Source: Bacillota bacterium (GTDB lineage Bacteria; Bacillota; Clostridia; Peptostreptococcales; Anaerovoracaceae). From it: a DNA stretch of 64,000 nucleotides. A program made the position numbers and the translations under genes. Below the pieces are notes generated by a model. It was not told the origin of the DNA. It worked only from the letters and a program-made list of their open reading frames with translations, and did no database searches. Positions 27,685 to 35,609 of this stretch are shown piece after piece; position 1 is the stretch's first letter; each line of letters opens with the position of its first letter. The DNA lies in assembly GCA_017394515.1 (NCBI GenBank), contig JAFPXY010000029.1, forward strand, positions 1-64,000. Reading direction: 5' to 3'.

Positions 27685-30471
27685 ATGACCAATGGTGAAA
27701 ATCTGATACGCTGGCATGCACTGCATGAGTTTTTCGAGGGCCTCCATGAGTGGAAGAAGGCTTCCGCCCTGGTGGGTCTTAACGAAGATATCAGTTTAGA
27801 AGAATACGAGCGCCTTCTCATGGGAACAGATGCGGACACCTACGTGCCTCTCTGGGCTTCAGCATGCCTTTCCGGAGAGGACATTCTTCTTAATGAGATC
27901 ACCCTGGAGGTGATCAAATACTACAAGCAGTTCGGCTACAGGCCTGTGCGCATGGATGGCAACCCTCCCGACTACATCGGCGAGCAGTGCCGCTTTATGG
28001 AGTATCTCTACGCTTCTTCGGAAGACATGGAAAGCTGTGAGAACCAAGAAGCCGAGGAATTCCTGGACAGGTTTCTAATGCCTTGCGCATACAAGCTGGC
28101 CGAATGCGCAAAAAACTACAAATTCGAAGATAATTTAATAAGCGTCGTCAATCTTTTGCTGGACTCAGCCAAAGGTAAAGACGTAGCTGTGTTTTATGAT
28201 GCAATAGATATTGAAGAGTTAAAGCGCAGGCGAGGAGAAGCTATACCTCTAGACTCTCTCCATACTGTAAGCCACGTGAGTTTCTGTGATTGCGGTAACA
28301 AGTGCAAGATGCTCTCCCAGGTCCAGGAGGGATGCGTATTATCCATTCTTCCAGACAAGGATTTCATGGGCAAGAGCTTTGCTGGCTGTCCCAGAGGACT
28401 GGCCTACCGCAGCACCTTCCTTTCCTCTCATCGCCTGCGCTATCCCATGATGAGAGTAGGGGAGCGAGGTGAGGGCAAATTCCGCAGAGTCTCATGGAGC
28501 ATAGCGGAAGACTATGTGGCCCGGGAGGTAAAGCGCACCCGCGAAAGCTACGGACCTGAATCCAGGTTCGTGCTTCCTGCTGCAGGAAACTGCGCGCTGA
28601 TCAGAGGAGACCGCCTCATCAAGCATCTCTTAAACATAGACGGAGGCTCTCTGGATTTCTATAATTTCTACAGTGCTTCATGTGCTGAGCATATTTTGCC
28701 CTACATTTACGGAACTTTATTCTGTGGATCTGCCGAAGAGCATCTTAAGGAGAGCAAGCTTCTGATCCTTTGGGGACATAATCCTGTGGCTACTCATTTC
28801 GGGGATCAACATGCTGAAAGTATAATAGCCGCCAAGGAAAAGGGCGCGAAGGTCATCGTCATCGATCCGAGACGTACGGATACGGCGGAGCTTTTCGCCG
28901 ATGAGTGGATTCCCATCAGACCAGCTACGGACGGTGCTCTGTCTGATGCCATGGCTTACGAGATACTGAGCCGCGGCCTGGAAGATCGAGATTTCATAGA
29001 CAAGTTCTGCATAGGTTTTGACGAGGAGCACATGCCGCCCGGCGTTCCCTATGGTGAAAGCTACAAAAGCTATCTCTACGGTGTCAAAGACGGAATCGTA
29101 AAGAACGCCAAGTGGGCTGAGCCCATAACAGGCATCCCCGAGAGCAAGATCATATCTCTTGCCATAGAATTCGCTACCACCAAACCTGCATGCCTGCTGC
29201 CCGGACTGGGTCCTCAGCGCACCCTCTCAGGAGAGCAGGCCACCAGAAGCCACGCCATGCTGGCCTGCCTTACCGGAAACGTAGGAAAGATCGGCGGCGG
29301 AGCAGGGGCTATAAACTATATCAAGGACGGATATCTTCCTGCCTTTAGCTTTGCATGGAAGGAAGTCGCCGATCAGGCGTCCATCCCAAGCTTTATCTGG
29401 ACCAGAGCCATCGAAAGCCCTGAGACCATCACACCCAAGGATGGCCTTCTCAATGCTGAGAAGCTCAGCACCGGAATAAAGCTCATATTCAGCCTGGCAA
29501 GCGGAATCCTCCTTAATCAGCATTCGAATATAAACGAAACTGCCAGAGTCCTTAAGGGGCCTGATCTTGAGACCCTCATAGTTTCAGATATACTGATGAC
29601 TCCGGGCTCGCGCTTCGCAGATCTGCTGCTTCCGGGAGTATCATTCTTTGAGACTGAGAACATCATGTTTTCCTGGTCCAGCGCAGACTACATGCTATAT
29701 AACAGGCAGGCCGTAGAGCCGCTTTTCGGAAGCCTTTCGGAGTTCTACTGGATCCAGGAGGTCGCAAGACGCCTCGGTCTTCAGGAGGAATTCAACGATG
29801 GAAGGACTGATTCCCATAACACTTGGATAGAGAAGCTCTACGAAGACCACAGAAAGGCCAACGAGGGATATTTTCCTGACTTCCATACTGTAAGAGAAAA
29901 TGGAGGTCTGGTACTTCCTGCCGTGGAGCGTGACGCTGCTTTTGCAAAAAATATCAAAGAGGGAATTCCCTTCGATACGCCCTCGGGCAAGATAGAGATC
30001 TTCTCCGAACGCTTATATAAAGGCGATCAGCTGCCGGGAATTCCTTGCTATACGCCAATCGAAGAAGGCGCGGAACAGGCCGGAAGCGGTCCATATCCAC
30101 TTCAGTTGATCGGCTATCATTCCAAGAGACGCTGCCACTCCATCGGTGAAGGTAATTCTTATCTGAATAAGCTGGAACCACCCAGAGTCTGGATCAATCC
30201 CCTGGACGCTTCTAAGAGGGGCATATCAAACGGCGAGATGGTGGAAGTCTACAACGCCAGAGGAACCGTCAAAATAGAAGCCTTAGTCACCGAAAACATA
30301 GTAAACGGCGTGGTGGCCATGAGCGAAGGCGCATGGTATGCACCGGACGAGAAAGGAAGAGATAAGGGAGGCTGCATCAACGTGCTCACCATGACCCACA
30401 GGAATACTCCTTTCGCTCACGCCAATCCACAGCACACCAATCTGGTGGAAGTGAGAAAGGCGGAAAACTGA
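27685..30471 (+). CDS. DMSO-reductase-family molybdoenzyme with N-terminal TorD-like chaperone domain
   Basis: 928 residues from the ATG at 27685, which follows GGAAGG by 8 bases; a GTG one codon earlier is less likely. Residues 1 to about 165 are helical and resemble TorD/DmsD maturation chaperones (PPDYIGEQCRFMEYLY, EEFLDRFLMP). The catalytic part begins near residue 190. Cluster cysteines are near 201, 203, 207 and 235; a YSASC segment near residue 330 aligns with the Ser that ligates Mo in DMSO/TMAO reductases. The C-terminus (GGCINVLTMTHRNTPF) is typical of the Ser-ligated branch. No twin-arginine signal is present, so it works in the cytosol, probably reducing an S-oxide or N-oxide. Substrate unknown. 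Confidence 0.85.
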   Translation: MTNGENLIRWHALHEFFEGLHEWKKASALVGLNEDISLEEYERLLMGTDADTYVPLWASACLSGEDILLNEITLEVIKYYKQFGYRPVRMDGNPPDYIGEQCRFMEYLYASSEDMESCENQEAEEFLDRFLMPCAYKLAECAKNYKFEDNLISVVNLLLDSAKGKDVAVFYDAIDIEELKRRRGEAIPLDSLHTVSHVSFCDCGNKCKMLSQVQEGCVLSILPDKDFMGKSFAGCPRGLAYRSTFLSSHRLRYPMMRVGERGEGKFRRVSWSIAEDYVAREVKRTRESYGPESRFVLPAAGNCALIRGDRLIKHLLNIDGGSLDFYNFYSASCAEHILPYIYGTLFCGSAEEHLKESKLLILWGHNPVATHFGDQHAESIIAAKEKGAKVIVIDPRRTDTAELFADEWIPIRPATDGALSDAMAYEILSRGLEDRDFIDKFCIGFDEEHMPPGVPYGESYKSYLYGVKDGIVKNAKWAEPITGIPESKIISLAIEFATTKPACLLPGLGPQRTLSGEQATRSHAMLACLTGNVGKIGGGAGAINYIKDGYLPAFSFAWKEVADQASIPSFIWTRAIESPETITPKDGLLNAEKLSTGIKLIFSLASGILLNQHSNINETARVLKGPDLETLIVSDILMTPGSRFADLLLPGVSFFETENIMFSWSSADYMLYNRQAVEPLFGSLSEFYWIQEVARRLGLQEEFNDGRTDSHNTWIEKLYEDHRKANEGYFPDFHTVRENGGLVLPAVERDAAFAKNIKEGIPFDTPSGKIEIFSERLYKGDQLPGIPCYTPIEEGAEQAGSGPYPLQLIGYHSKRRCHSIGEGNSYLNKLEPPRVWINPLDASKRGISNGEMVEVYNARGTVKIEALVTENIVNGVVAMSEGAWYAPDEKGRDKGGCINVLTMTHRNTPFAHANPQHTNLVEVRKAEN

Positions 30472-30472
30472 A

Positions 30473-31051
30473 ATGGATGTTTCCAAGGTGAGCGGATGCG
30501 TCCTGGCAGGAGGCTCTTCCAAAAGGATGGGCACCGATAAAGCCCTGCTGAAGCTTGGAGATAAGACCTTCCTGGAGATACAGATAGATAAGCTTAAGAG
30601 CATGGGCATCGAGGACATCCTCTACGTGAGAGGTGAAGATGTGGAGGTGCCGGGAGCCAGACGAGTGACCGATCTTTATCCTGAGAGAGGTCCCTTAGGA
30701 GGAATACACGCAGGACTTCAGGCCTGCGAGAACAATTGCTGTCTCTTCCTCGGAGTAGATGTGCCTCTGGTTCCGGAGGACTTTCTCAAGGAACTCATAG
30801 TACGACACGCATCAGGGATCACCATAGCTCAATCAGAAGGATACGACGAGCCCCTCATAGCCATCTATGACGCCGAACTTGCGGATGTGATACCGCCACT
30901 TATCAAGGATCACGGCGCGCCGGTGCGTGAACTGTTTAAATATGCGCCGCTCCGCCGGGTTCCATACACCGGGCCCGAAGGCCTTCTTAAAAACTGCAAT
31001 ACCCCAGAGGATTATGCTGAAACCTGTCAGACTTCCAAGCAATACTTATAA
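30473..31051 (+). CDS. mobA: Molybdenum cofactor guanylyltransferase MobA
   Basis: 192 residues. The nucleotide-binding start LAGGSSKRMGTDKALL (residues 11-26) and the GVDVPLV metal site identify MobA, which joins GMP to molybdopterin. It begins one base after the molybdoenzyme stop, so the enzyme and the last step of its cofactor are made together. MobB is encoded 16 kb upstream. Confidence 0.92.
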   Translation: MDVSKVSGCVLAGGSSKRMGTDKALLKLGDKTFLEIQIDKLKSMGIEDILYVRGEDVEVPGARRVTDLYPERGPLGGIHAGLQACENNCCLFLGVDVPLVPEDFLKELIVRHASGITIAQSEGYDEPLIAIYDAELADVIPPLIKDHGAPVRELFKYAPLRRVPYTGPEGLLKNCNTPEDYAETCQTSKQYL

Positions 31052-31057
31052 AACCAT

Positions 31058-31079
31058 AGCGCAGGCCTAAGCCTGCGTT
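31058..31079 (+). repeat. Intergenic hairpin CGCAGGC/GCCTGCG
   Basis: A 7-bp perfect stem extended by one G-U and one A-T pair, with a CTAA loop, in the 71-base gap between mobA and the next gene. No T-run follows. It is too short to be the known molybdenum-cofactor riboswitch. Possibly an mRNA processing or stability element. Confidence 0.5.
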
Positions 31080-31122
31080 AGCCACATTACAGATCTTTTA
31101 GGGAAAGTTCACGGGAGAAAAA

Positions 31123-32142
31123 ATGAAACTCATAGATACCAAAGATGCCGTAGGGCAGGTGCTCTGCCACGACATTACACAGATAATAAAGGACGTGAAG
31201 AAAGGCCCTGCCTTCCGCAAGGGACACGTCATAACCGAGGCTGACATAGACCTGCTGCTGTCCCTTGGGAAGGAGCACATCTACGTCTGGGAAAAGGACG
31301 AAACCATGCTTCATGAAGATGAAGCCGCCCAGATCCTGGCGAATATTTGCATGGGCCATAACACCTATCAGAATCTGCCTTCAGAAGGTAAGATCGAGAT
31401 CTTCAGCAACATGGATGGCGTGCTCAGAATAGACAGAGAGGCCCTTATGGCCGTAAACACCATGGACAGGATGATGATCGCTTCCCGCCATGGAGACCGA
31501 CCCATCAAGAAGGGCGACAAGATCGCAGGCACCAGGATAATTCCCCTGGTGATCGAAAAAGATGTCATGAATACGGTCAAGACCCGGGTCGGAAACCTTA
31601 AAATATTCAATGTCGAGCCTTACATCCCTAAGAAGGTAGGTATCGTTACCACGGGAAACGAGGTCATGTACGGAAGGATTGAAGATACCTTCACGCCGGT
31701 GGTAAGGGAGAAGGTCACCGAATACGGAGCGACCATCTTGGGAGAAAAGATCTCCGGAGACGATCCTGAGATGATCATCTCGTCCATCAGGGAGCTCCTT
31801 GATAAAGGCGCGGAGATGATTTTTTGCACAGGAGGCATGAGTGTGGATCCTGACGACAGGACGCCTCTTGCCATAAAGACAGTTGCAGATGAGGTGGTGA
31901 CCTACGGAGCACCTGTGCTTCCTGGAGCCATGTTCATGCTGGGATATATCGACGGGGAGATACCCATCATGGGACTGCCCGGCTGCGTAATGTACGCGGG
32001 CCGCACCATATTTGATCTGGTCCTTCCCAGGATCATGACGGGAGAGAAGATTACCAGAGAGATATTTGACTCATACGGTGAGGGAGGACTTTGCCTTGGG
32101 TGCAAAGTATGCAACTTCCCCAACTGCGGATTCGGAATATAG
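31123..32142 (+). CDS. MoeA-like molybdopterin-binding protein with C-terminal cysteine cluster
   Basis: 339 residues. The C-terminal half is a MoCF-type molybdopterin-binding domain (GIVTTGNEVMYG near residue 175, FCTGGMSVDPDDRTP, GLPGCVMYAG). The N-terminal 160 residues lack the MoeA motif SPYDGYAV seen in the 13207 gene. It ends with five cysteines in about 20 residues (CLGCKVCNFPNCGFGI is the last part), which looks like a metal or Fe-S site. It may be a cofactor carrier or insertion factor specific for this island; function is inferred. Confidence 0.8.
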   Translation: MKLIDTKDAVGQVLCHDITQIIKDVKKGPAFRKGHVITEADIDLLLSLGKEHIYVWEKDETMLHEDEAAQILANICMGHNTYQNLPSEGKIEIFSNMDGVLRIDREALMAVNTMDRMMIASRHGDRPIKKGDKIAGTRIIPLVIEKDVMNTVKTRVGNLKIFNVEPYIPKKVGIVTTGNEVMYGRIEDTFTPVVREKVTEYGATILGEKISGDDPEMIISSIRELLDKGAEMIFCTGGMSVDPDDRTPLAIKTVADEVVTYGAPVLPGAMFMLGYIDGEIPIMGLPGCVMYAGRTIFDLVLPRIMTGEKITREIFDSYGEGGLCLGCKVCNFPNCGFGI

Positions 32143-32145
32143 ATT

Positions 32146-33099
32146 ATGATCGATAACTTTGGGCGCAAAATAGAATATATGAGGATTTCTGTTACGGATC
32201 GGTGCAATCTTAAGTGCAGATATTGCATGCCCCATGGAATAAAAAAGATACCCATGAGGGATATTCTGACCTACGAGGAGATCATATCCATAGCTGAAGC
32301 GGCCGTGGACCTTGGCATAAACCGTTTCAAGCTTACAGGAGGAGAACCTTTGGCCAGAAAGGACATCGGAACTCTGGTGGAGGGTCTTAAAGGCATACCG
32401 GGGACTGAAGAGGTCACCCTGACCACCAACGGTGTAATGCTAATGGACCACTTGGACGAGCTCATAGAGGCCGGACTCAACGGGGTGAACATATCCATCC
32501 AGTCTACGGACTCTGACCGTTATGGTGGGATCACGGGCGGAGGCGACCTGGAGAAGGTACTGAGAGCCATAGTAGCGGCGTCAAGGAGTCCGCTCAAGGT
32601 CAAGCTGAACTGCGTTCTCCACAGGGACATAGAAGATGAGGATGTAACAGGTCTCATAGAACTTGCCAGCGCAAATAACGTTGACATTCGTTTCATCGAA
32701 ATGATGCCCATCGGCATGGGTAAGTCCTGGAGAGGGATGGATAGAGAGAAAGTCGTAAGAGTGATCGAAGATGAATTCGGGAAGCTGGAACCCTTAGACG
32801 GCCGAAGGGGAAACGGACCTGCCAGGTATTACGGCTTACCCGGAAAGGATATAGCCGTTGGCTTTATCCTTGCTTTAAGCGAGGGGTTCTGCGAGGAGTG
32901 CAACAGGGTCAGACTGGATTCCAAGGGGAAACTCAGGCCATGTCTTGGGTATTCAGAGGGCACGGACCTGAAACCCTATCTTAAGGCAGGCAAGGCTGAA
33001 CTCAGAGAAGCCATGAGAAAGGCTGTCTTAGAAAAGCCCGAGAGGCATTGCTTTAGTGAAAGGGATACTTCGGATAATATGATCTCCATAGGAGGATGA
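32146..33099 (+). CDS. moaA: GTP 3',8-cyclase MoaA (radical SAM)
   Basis: 317 residues. The radical-SAM cluster motif is Cys20, Cys24 and Cys27 in CNLKCRYC. The C-terminal second-cluster cysteines are in FCEECNRVRL and RPCLGY. The protein ends in the double Gly needed for activity in known MoaA. It carries out the first step of molybdopterin synthesis from GTP. Starts 3 bases after the preceding stop. Confidence 0.95.
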   Translation: MIDNFGRKIEYMRISVTDRCNLKCRYCMPHGIKKIPMRDILTYEEIISIAEAAVDLGINRFKLTGGEPLARKDIGTLVEGLKGIPGTEEVTLTTNGVMLMDHLDELIEAGLNGVNISIQSTDSDRYGGITGGGDLEKVLRAIVAASRSPLKVKLNCVLHRDIEDEDVTGLIELASANNVDIRFIEMMPIGMGKSWRGMDREKVVRVIEDEFGKLEPLDGRRGNGPARYYGLPGKDIAVGFILALSEGFCEECNRVRLDSKGKLRPCLGYSEGTDLKPYLKAGKAELREAMRKAVLEKPERHCFSERDTSDNMISIGG

Positions 33100-33100
33100 G

Positions 33101-34036
33101 ATGGGAAAACTTGCAGGTATAAATATAAGTGAAAGGCGAGGCATTGCCAAAAGACCCGTTGAGAGTGCGGAGCTTTTAGAAGCCCACGGACTCAAAGGAG
33201 ATGCCCACGCGGGAAACTGGCATAGACAGGTAAGCATCCTAGGCCTTGAGAACATAGAAAGATTCAGGGAGAAAGGCGGAAAGGTGGACTTCGGAGCCTT
33301 CGGAGAAAACCTCATCATAGAAGGTTTTGATCTGAACAGCATCCCCGTGGAGACCTTGATCAAAGTCGGAGAAACCGAACTTAAGATCACCCAGATAGGA
33401 AAGGACTGTCACACTCACTGCGCCATCTACGACATGGTGGGAGAATGCATCATGCAGAGGGAAGGGATCTTTGCTGAAGTGATCAAGGGAGGAACTATCC
33501 AGGTCGGAGATCCGGTGGAAATAGAGGTTCCTTCTTATGACAGACCCTTCAGAGCGGCCAGGATAACCATGAGTGACAAGGGCTCTAAGGGTGAGAGAGT
33601 GGACACCAGCGGACCTTTGGTGGATGAGATGCTTAGGGCCGCAGGATATGAAATGGTGGAGATGATCTTGATTCCCGATGAAGGAGAATTGATAGAGAAA
33701 GAACTGATCCGCCTGTCAGATCAGAGGCAGGTTGATCTCATAATAACCACAGGAGGTACGGGATTTTCTGTAAGGGATGTGACGCCTGAAGCAACCATAA
33801 AGGCATGCGACAGGATGGCCCCGGGAATATCCGAAGCCATAAGGGCATATTCACTTACCAAGACCATCCACGGCATGCTGAGCCGAGGAGTGTCAGGTAT
33901 CAGAGGAAGGACTCTCATCATCAACCTTCCGGGAAGCGAGAAAGCTGTAAGGGAATCTTTGGAATACATACTTCCTGCTCTTAAGCATGGGCTGGAAGTA
34001 TTAAGAGGATCCGCCACGGAATGCGGCTCCAAATAA
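33101..34036 (+). CDS. MOSC domain fused to MogA-type molybdopterin adenylyltransferase
   Basis: 311 residues. Residues 1 to about 145 form a MOSC domain (GLKGDAHAGNWHRQVS, then GENLIIEG and a cysteine near residue 106 in GKDCHTHC). Residues from about 150 form a MogA/MoaB domain (ITMSDKGSKGERVDTSGP, TTGGTGFSVRDVTPEA). MogA adenylylates molybdopterin before metal insertion; MOSC domains carry sulfur or bind the cofactor. This fusion is known in Clostridia. It provides the step between MoaA/MoaC and MoeA. Confidence 0.9.
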   Translation: MGKLAGINISERRGIAKRPVESAELLEAHGLKGDAHAGNWHRQVSILGLENIERFREKGGKVDFGAFGENLIIEGFDLNSIPVETLIKVGETELKITQIGKDCHTHCAIYDMVGECIMQREGIFAEVIKGGTIQVGDPVEIEVPSYDRPFRAARITMSDKGSKGERVDTSGPLVDEMLRAAGYEMVEMILIPDEGELIEKELIRLSDQRQVDLIITTGGTGFSVRDVTPEATIKACDRMAPGISEAIRAYSLTKTIHGMLSRGVSGIRGRTLIINLPGSEKAVRESLEYILPALKHGLEVLRGSATECGSK

Positions 34037-34047
34037 AGGAGAAAACT

Positions 34048-34890
34048 ATGAAAAAAATATACGCGATCATACTGGCTATAATTATTGTCATGGGCTTTAC
34101 GGCCTGTGGCACATCTCAAGAGGGCAGCTCTTCAGGTAAAATCGAAGTCAGCGTCTTTGTGGCAGCCAGCCTTAATTCTGTAATGGAAGAATTGAAAGCT
34201 GAGTTTGAAGCTGAGCATGAGGATGTAACCATTCTCATAAACGCAGACAGTTCAGGAGTCCTCATGACCCAGATTCAGGAAGGAGCGGCCTGCGATCTTT
34301 TCTTCAGCGCGTCCCAGAAGCAGATGAATATTCTTGAAGAAGAGGGCATGCTTCTTGAAGGGACCAGGAAGAACGTCTTAAATAATAAGCTGGTGGTTCT
34401 GACTCAGGCAGACTCAGATACAGAGGTCACAGGCATCACAACTTTGGGGAAAGCTTCAAGCATCGCCCTGGCAGGAGGCAGCGTGCCTGCGGGGGATTAT
34501 ACCAGACGAGCACTGGTCCATCTGGGAATGCTCGATGAAACTGACGAACCCGGGGCTTACACCACCCAGGAAGTTTCCGACGCTTTAGGCGGAGTTGAGA
34601 TCAGTGAACAGAGCAACGTCAGCAAGGTCCTAACAGCGGTGGTCGAGGGTTCCTGCGAGGTGGGCACCACCTATCTTTCGGACACATATGGCCAGGAAGA
34701 AAAGGTCAGGATCATCGAGGAAGTGCCCTACGAGGTGACAGGAAATATCATATATCCCGCAGCCCTGATAGCTAACCCGGACGCATCTGATGAGGAAGCA
34801 AGCGCTGCGGCGGAGTTTTTTGGATTTATTACAGGTGACAGAGCAAAAGAATTGTACGCGAAGCATCTCTTTGACCCGGATGTAGAATAG
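34048..34890 (+). CDS. modA: Molybdate-binding lipoprotein ModA
   Basis: 280 residues from the ATG at 34048, which follows AAAGGAG; an upstream in-frame ATG lies inside the previous gene. The lipoprotein signal ends at FTAC (Cys20). The mature part opens with VFVAASLNSVMEEL and contains ADSSGVLMTQIQEGAACDLFFSAS split by short gaps, a clear ModA pattern. It binds molybdate or tungstate outside the cell and delivers it to ModB. Confidence 0.92.
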   Translation: MKKIYAIILAIIIVMGFTACGTSQEGSSSGKIEVSVFVAASLNSVMEELKAEFEAEHEDVTILINADSSGVLMTQIQEGAACDLFFSASQKQMNILEEEGMLLEGTRKNVLNNKLVVLTQADSDTEVTGITTLGKASSIALAGGSVPAGDYTRRALVHLGMLDETDEPGAYTTQEVSDALGGVEISEQSNVSKVLTAVVEGSCEVGTTYLSDTYGQEEKVRIIEEVPYEVTGNIIYPAALIANPDASDEEASAAAEFFGFITGDRAKELYAKHLFDPDVE

Positions 34891-34902
34891 AATTAGAAGG
34901 CG

Positions 34903-35607
34903 ATGGAAGGCATCATGGATGTACTGAGGGAGCTGGATTGGAGCCCCCTCATCATATCTCTCAAAACAGGAATAGTAGCCACCATCATATCCTTTTTCTT
35001 AGGGATATACACGGCAAGGAAGGTCATCAGATTGAAGCCCGGGACCAAGGCTTTCGTGGATGGCCTGTTTACCATGCCCTTGGTGCTTCCGCCCACGGTG
35101 GCAGGCTTCATCCTGCTTCTGATATTTTCCAGAAGGAGGGCCTTTGGCATGTTCTTAGAGAGCACCTTCGACATCAGGGTGGTACAGACCTGGACAGGCT
35201 GCGTCATAGCTGCCATAGTTATAGCATTCCCACTCATGTACAGAAATGCTCGGGCAGCCTTTGAACTCGTGGATCCTGACCTGGTAAACGCGGGAAGGAC
35301 TTTAGGAATGAGCGAGACGTCCATATTCTGGAAGGTGGTCATGCCTACGGCGGGCCCCGGCATAGCCTCCGGGACTATCCTCACCTTTGCCAGAGCCATG
35401 GGCGAGTACGGCGCCACCTCCATGATCGCCGGAAACATCCCCGGGAAGACCGGCACCATTTCCCAGAGGATCGCCCTGGTCATTCAGGACGGAGACTTCC
35501 TGACGGCAGGCATCTGGGTAATCATAGTCATCGTCATAGCTTTTTTGATGATTTTTGCCATAAACCTTATCATCAGCAAAAAATCCAAGAACGTAAGGAG
35601 ATGGTAG
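34903..35607 (+). CDS. modB: Molybdate ABC transporter permease ModB
   Basis: 234 residues with five to six helices. The permease loop (ARTLGMSETSIFWKVVMPTA near residue 130) and AMGEYGATSMIAGNIPGKT are ModB hallmarks. An AGAAGG site precedes the ATG. It forms the channel for the ModA/ModC system. Confidence 0.93.
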   Translation: MEGIMDVLRELDWSPLIISLKTGIVATIISFFLGIYTARKVIRLKPGTKAFVDGLFTMPLVLPPTVAGFILLLIFSRRRAFGMFLESTFDIRVVQTWTGCVIAAIVIAFPLMYRNARAAFELVDPDLVNAGRTLGMSETSIFWKVVMPTAGPGIASGTILTFARAMGEYGATSMIAGNIPGKTGTISQRIALVIQDGDFLTAGIWVIIVIVIAFLMIFAINLIISKKSKNVRRW

Positions 35608-35609
35608 CG

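Noticed and set aside
27685-27760. Twin-arginine signal on the molybdoenzyme
   Set aside because: The N-terminus has no RR motif or hydrophobic stretch; it begins with the chaperone-like helices.
31058-31079. Molybdenum-cofactor riboswitch
   Set aside because: The hairpin is far shorter than that RNA and none of its other helices is visible in the 71-base gap.
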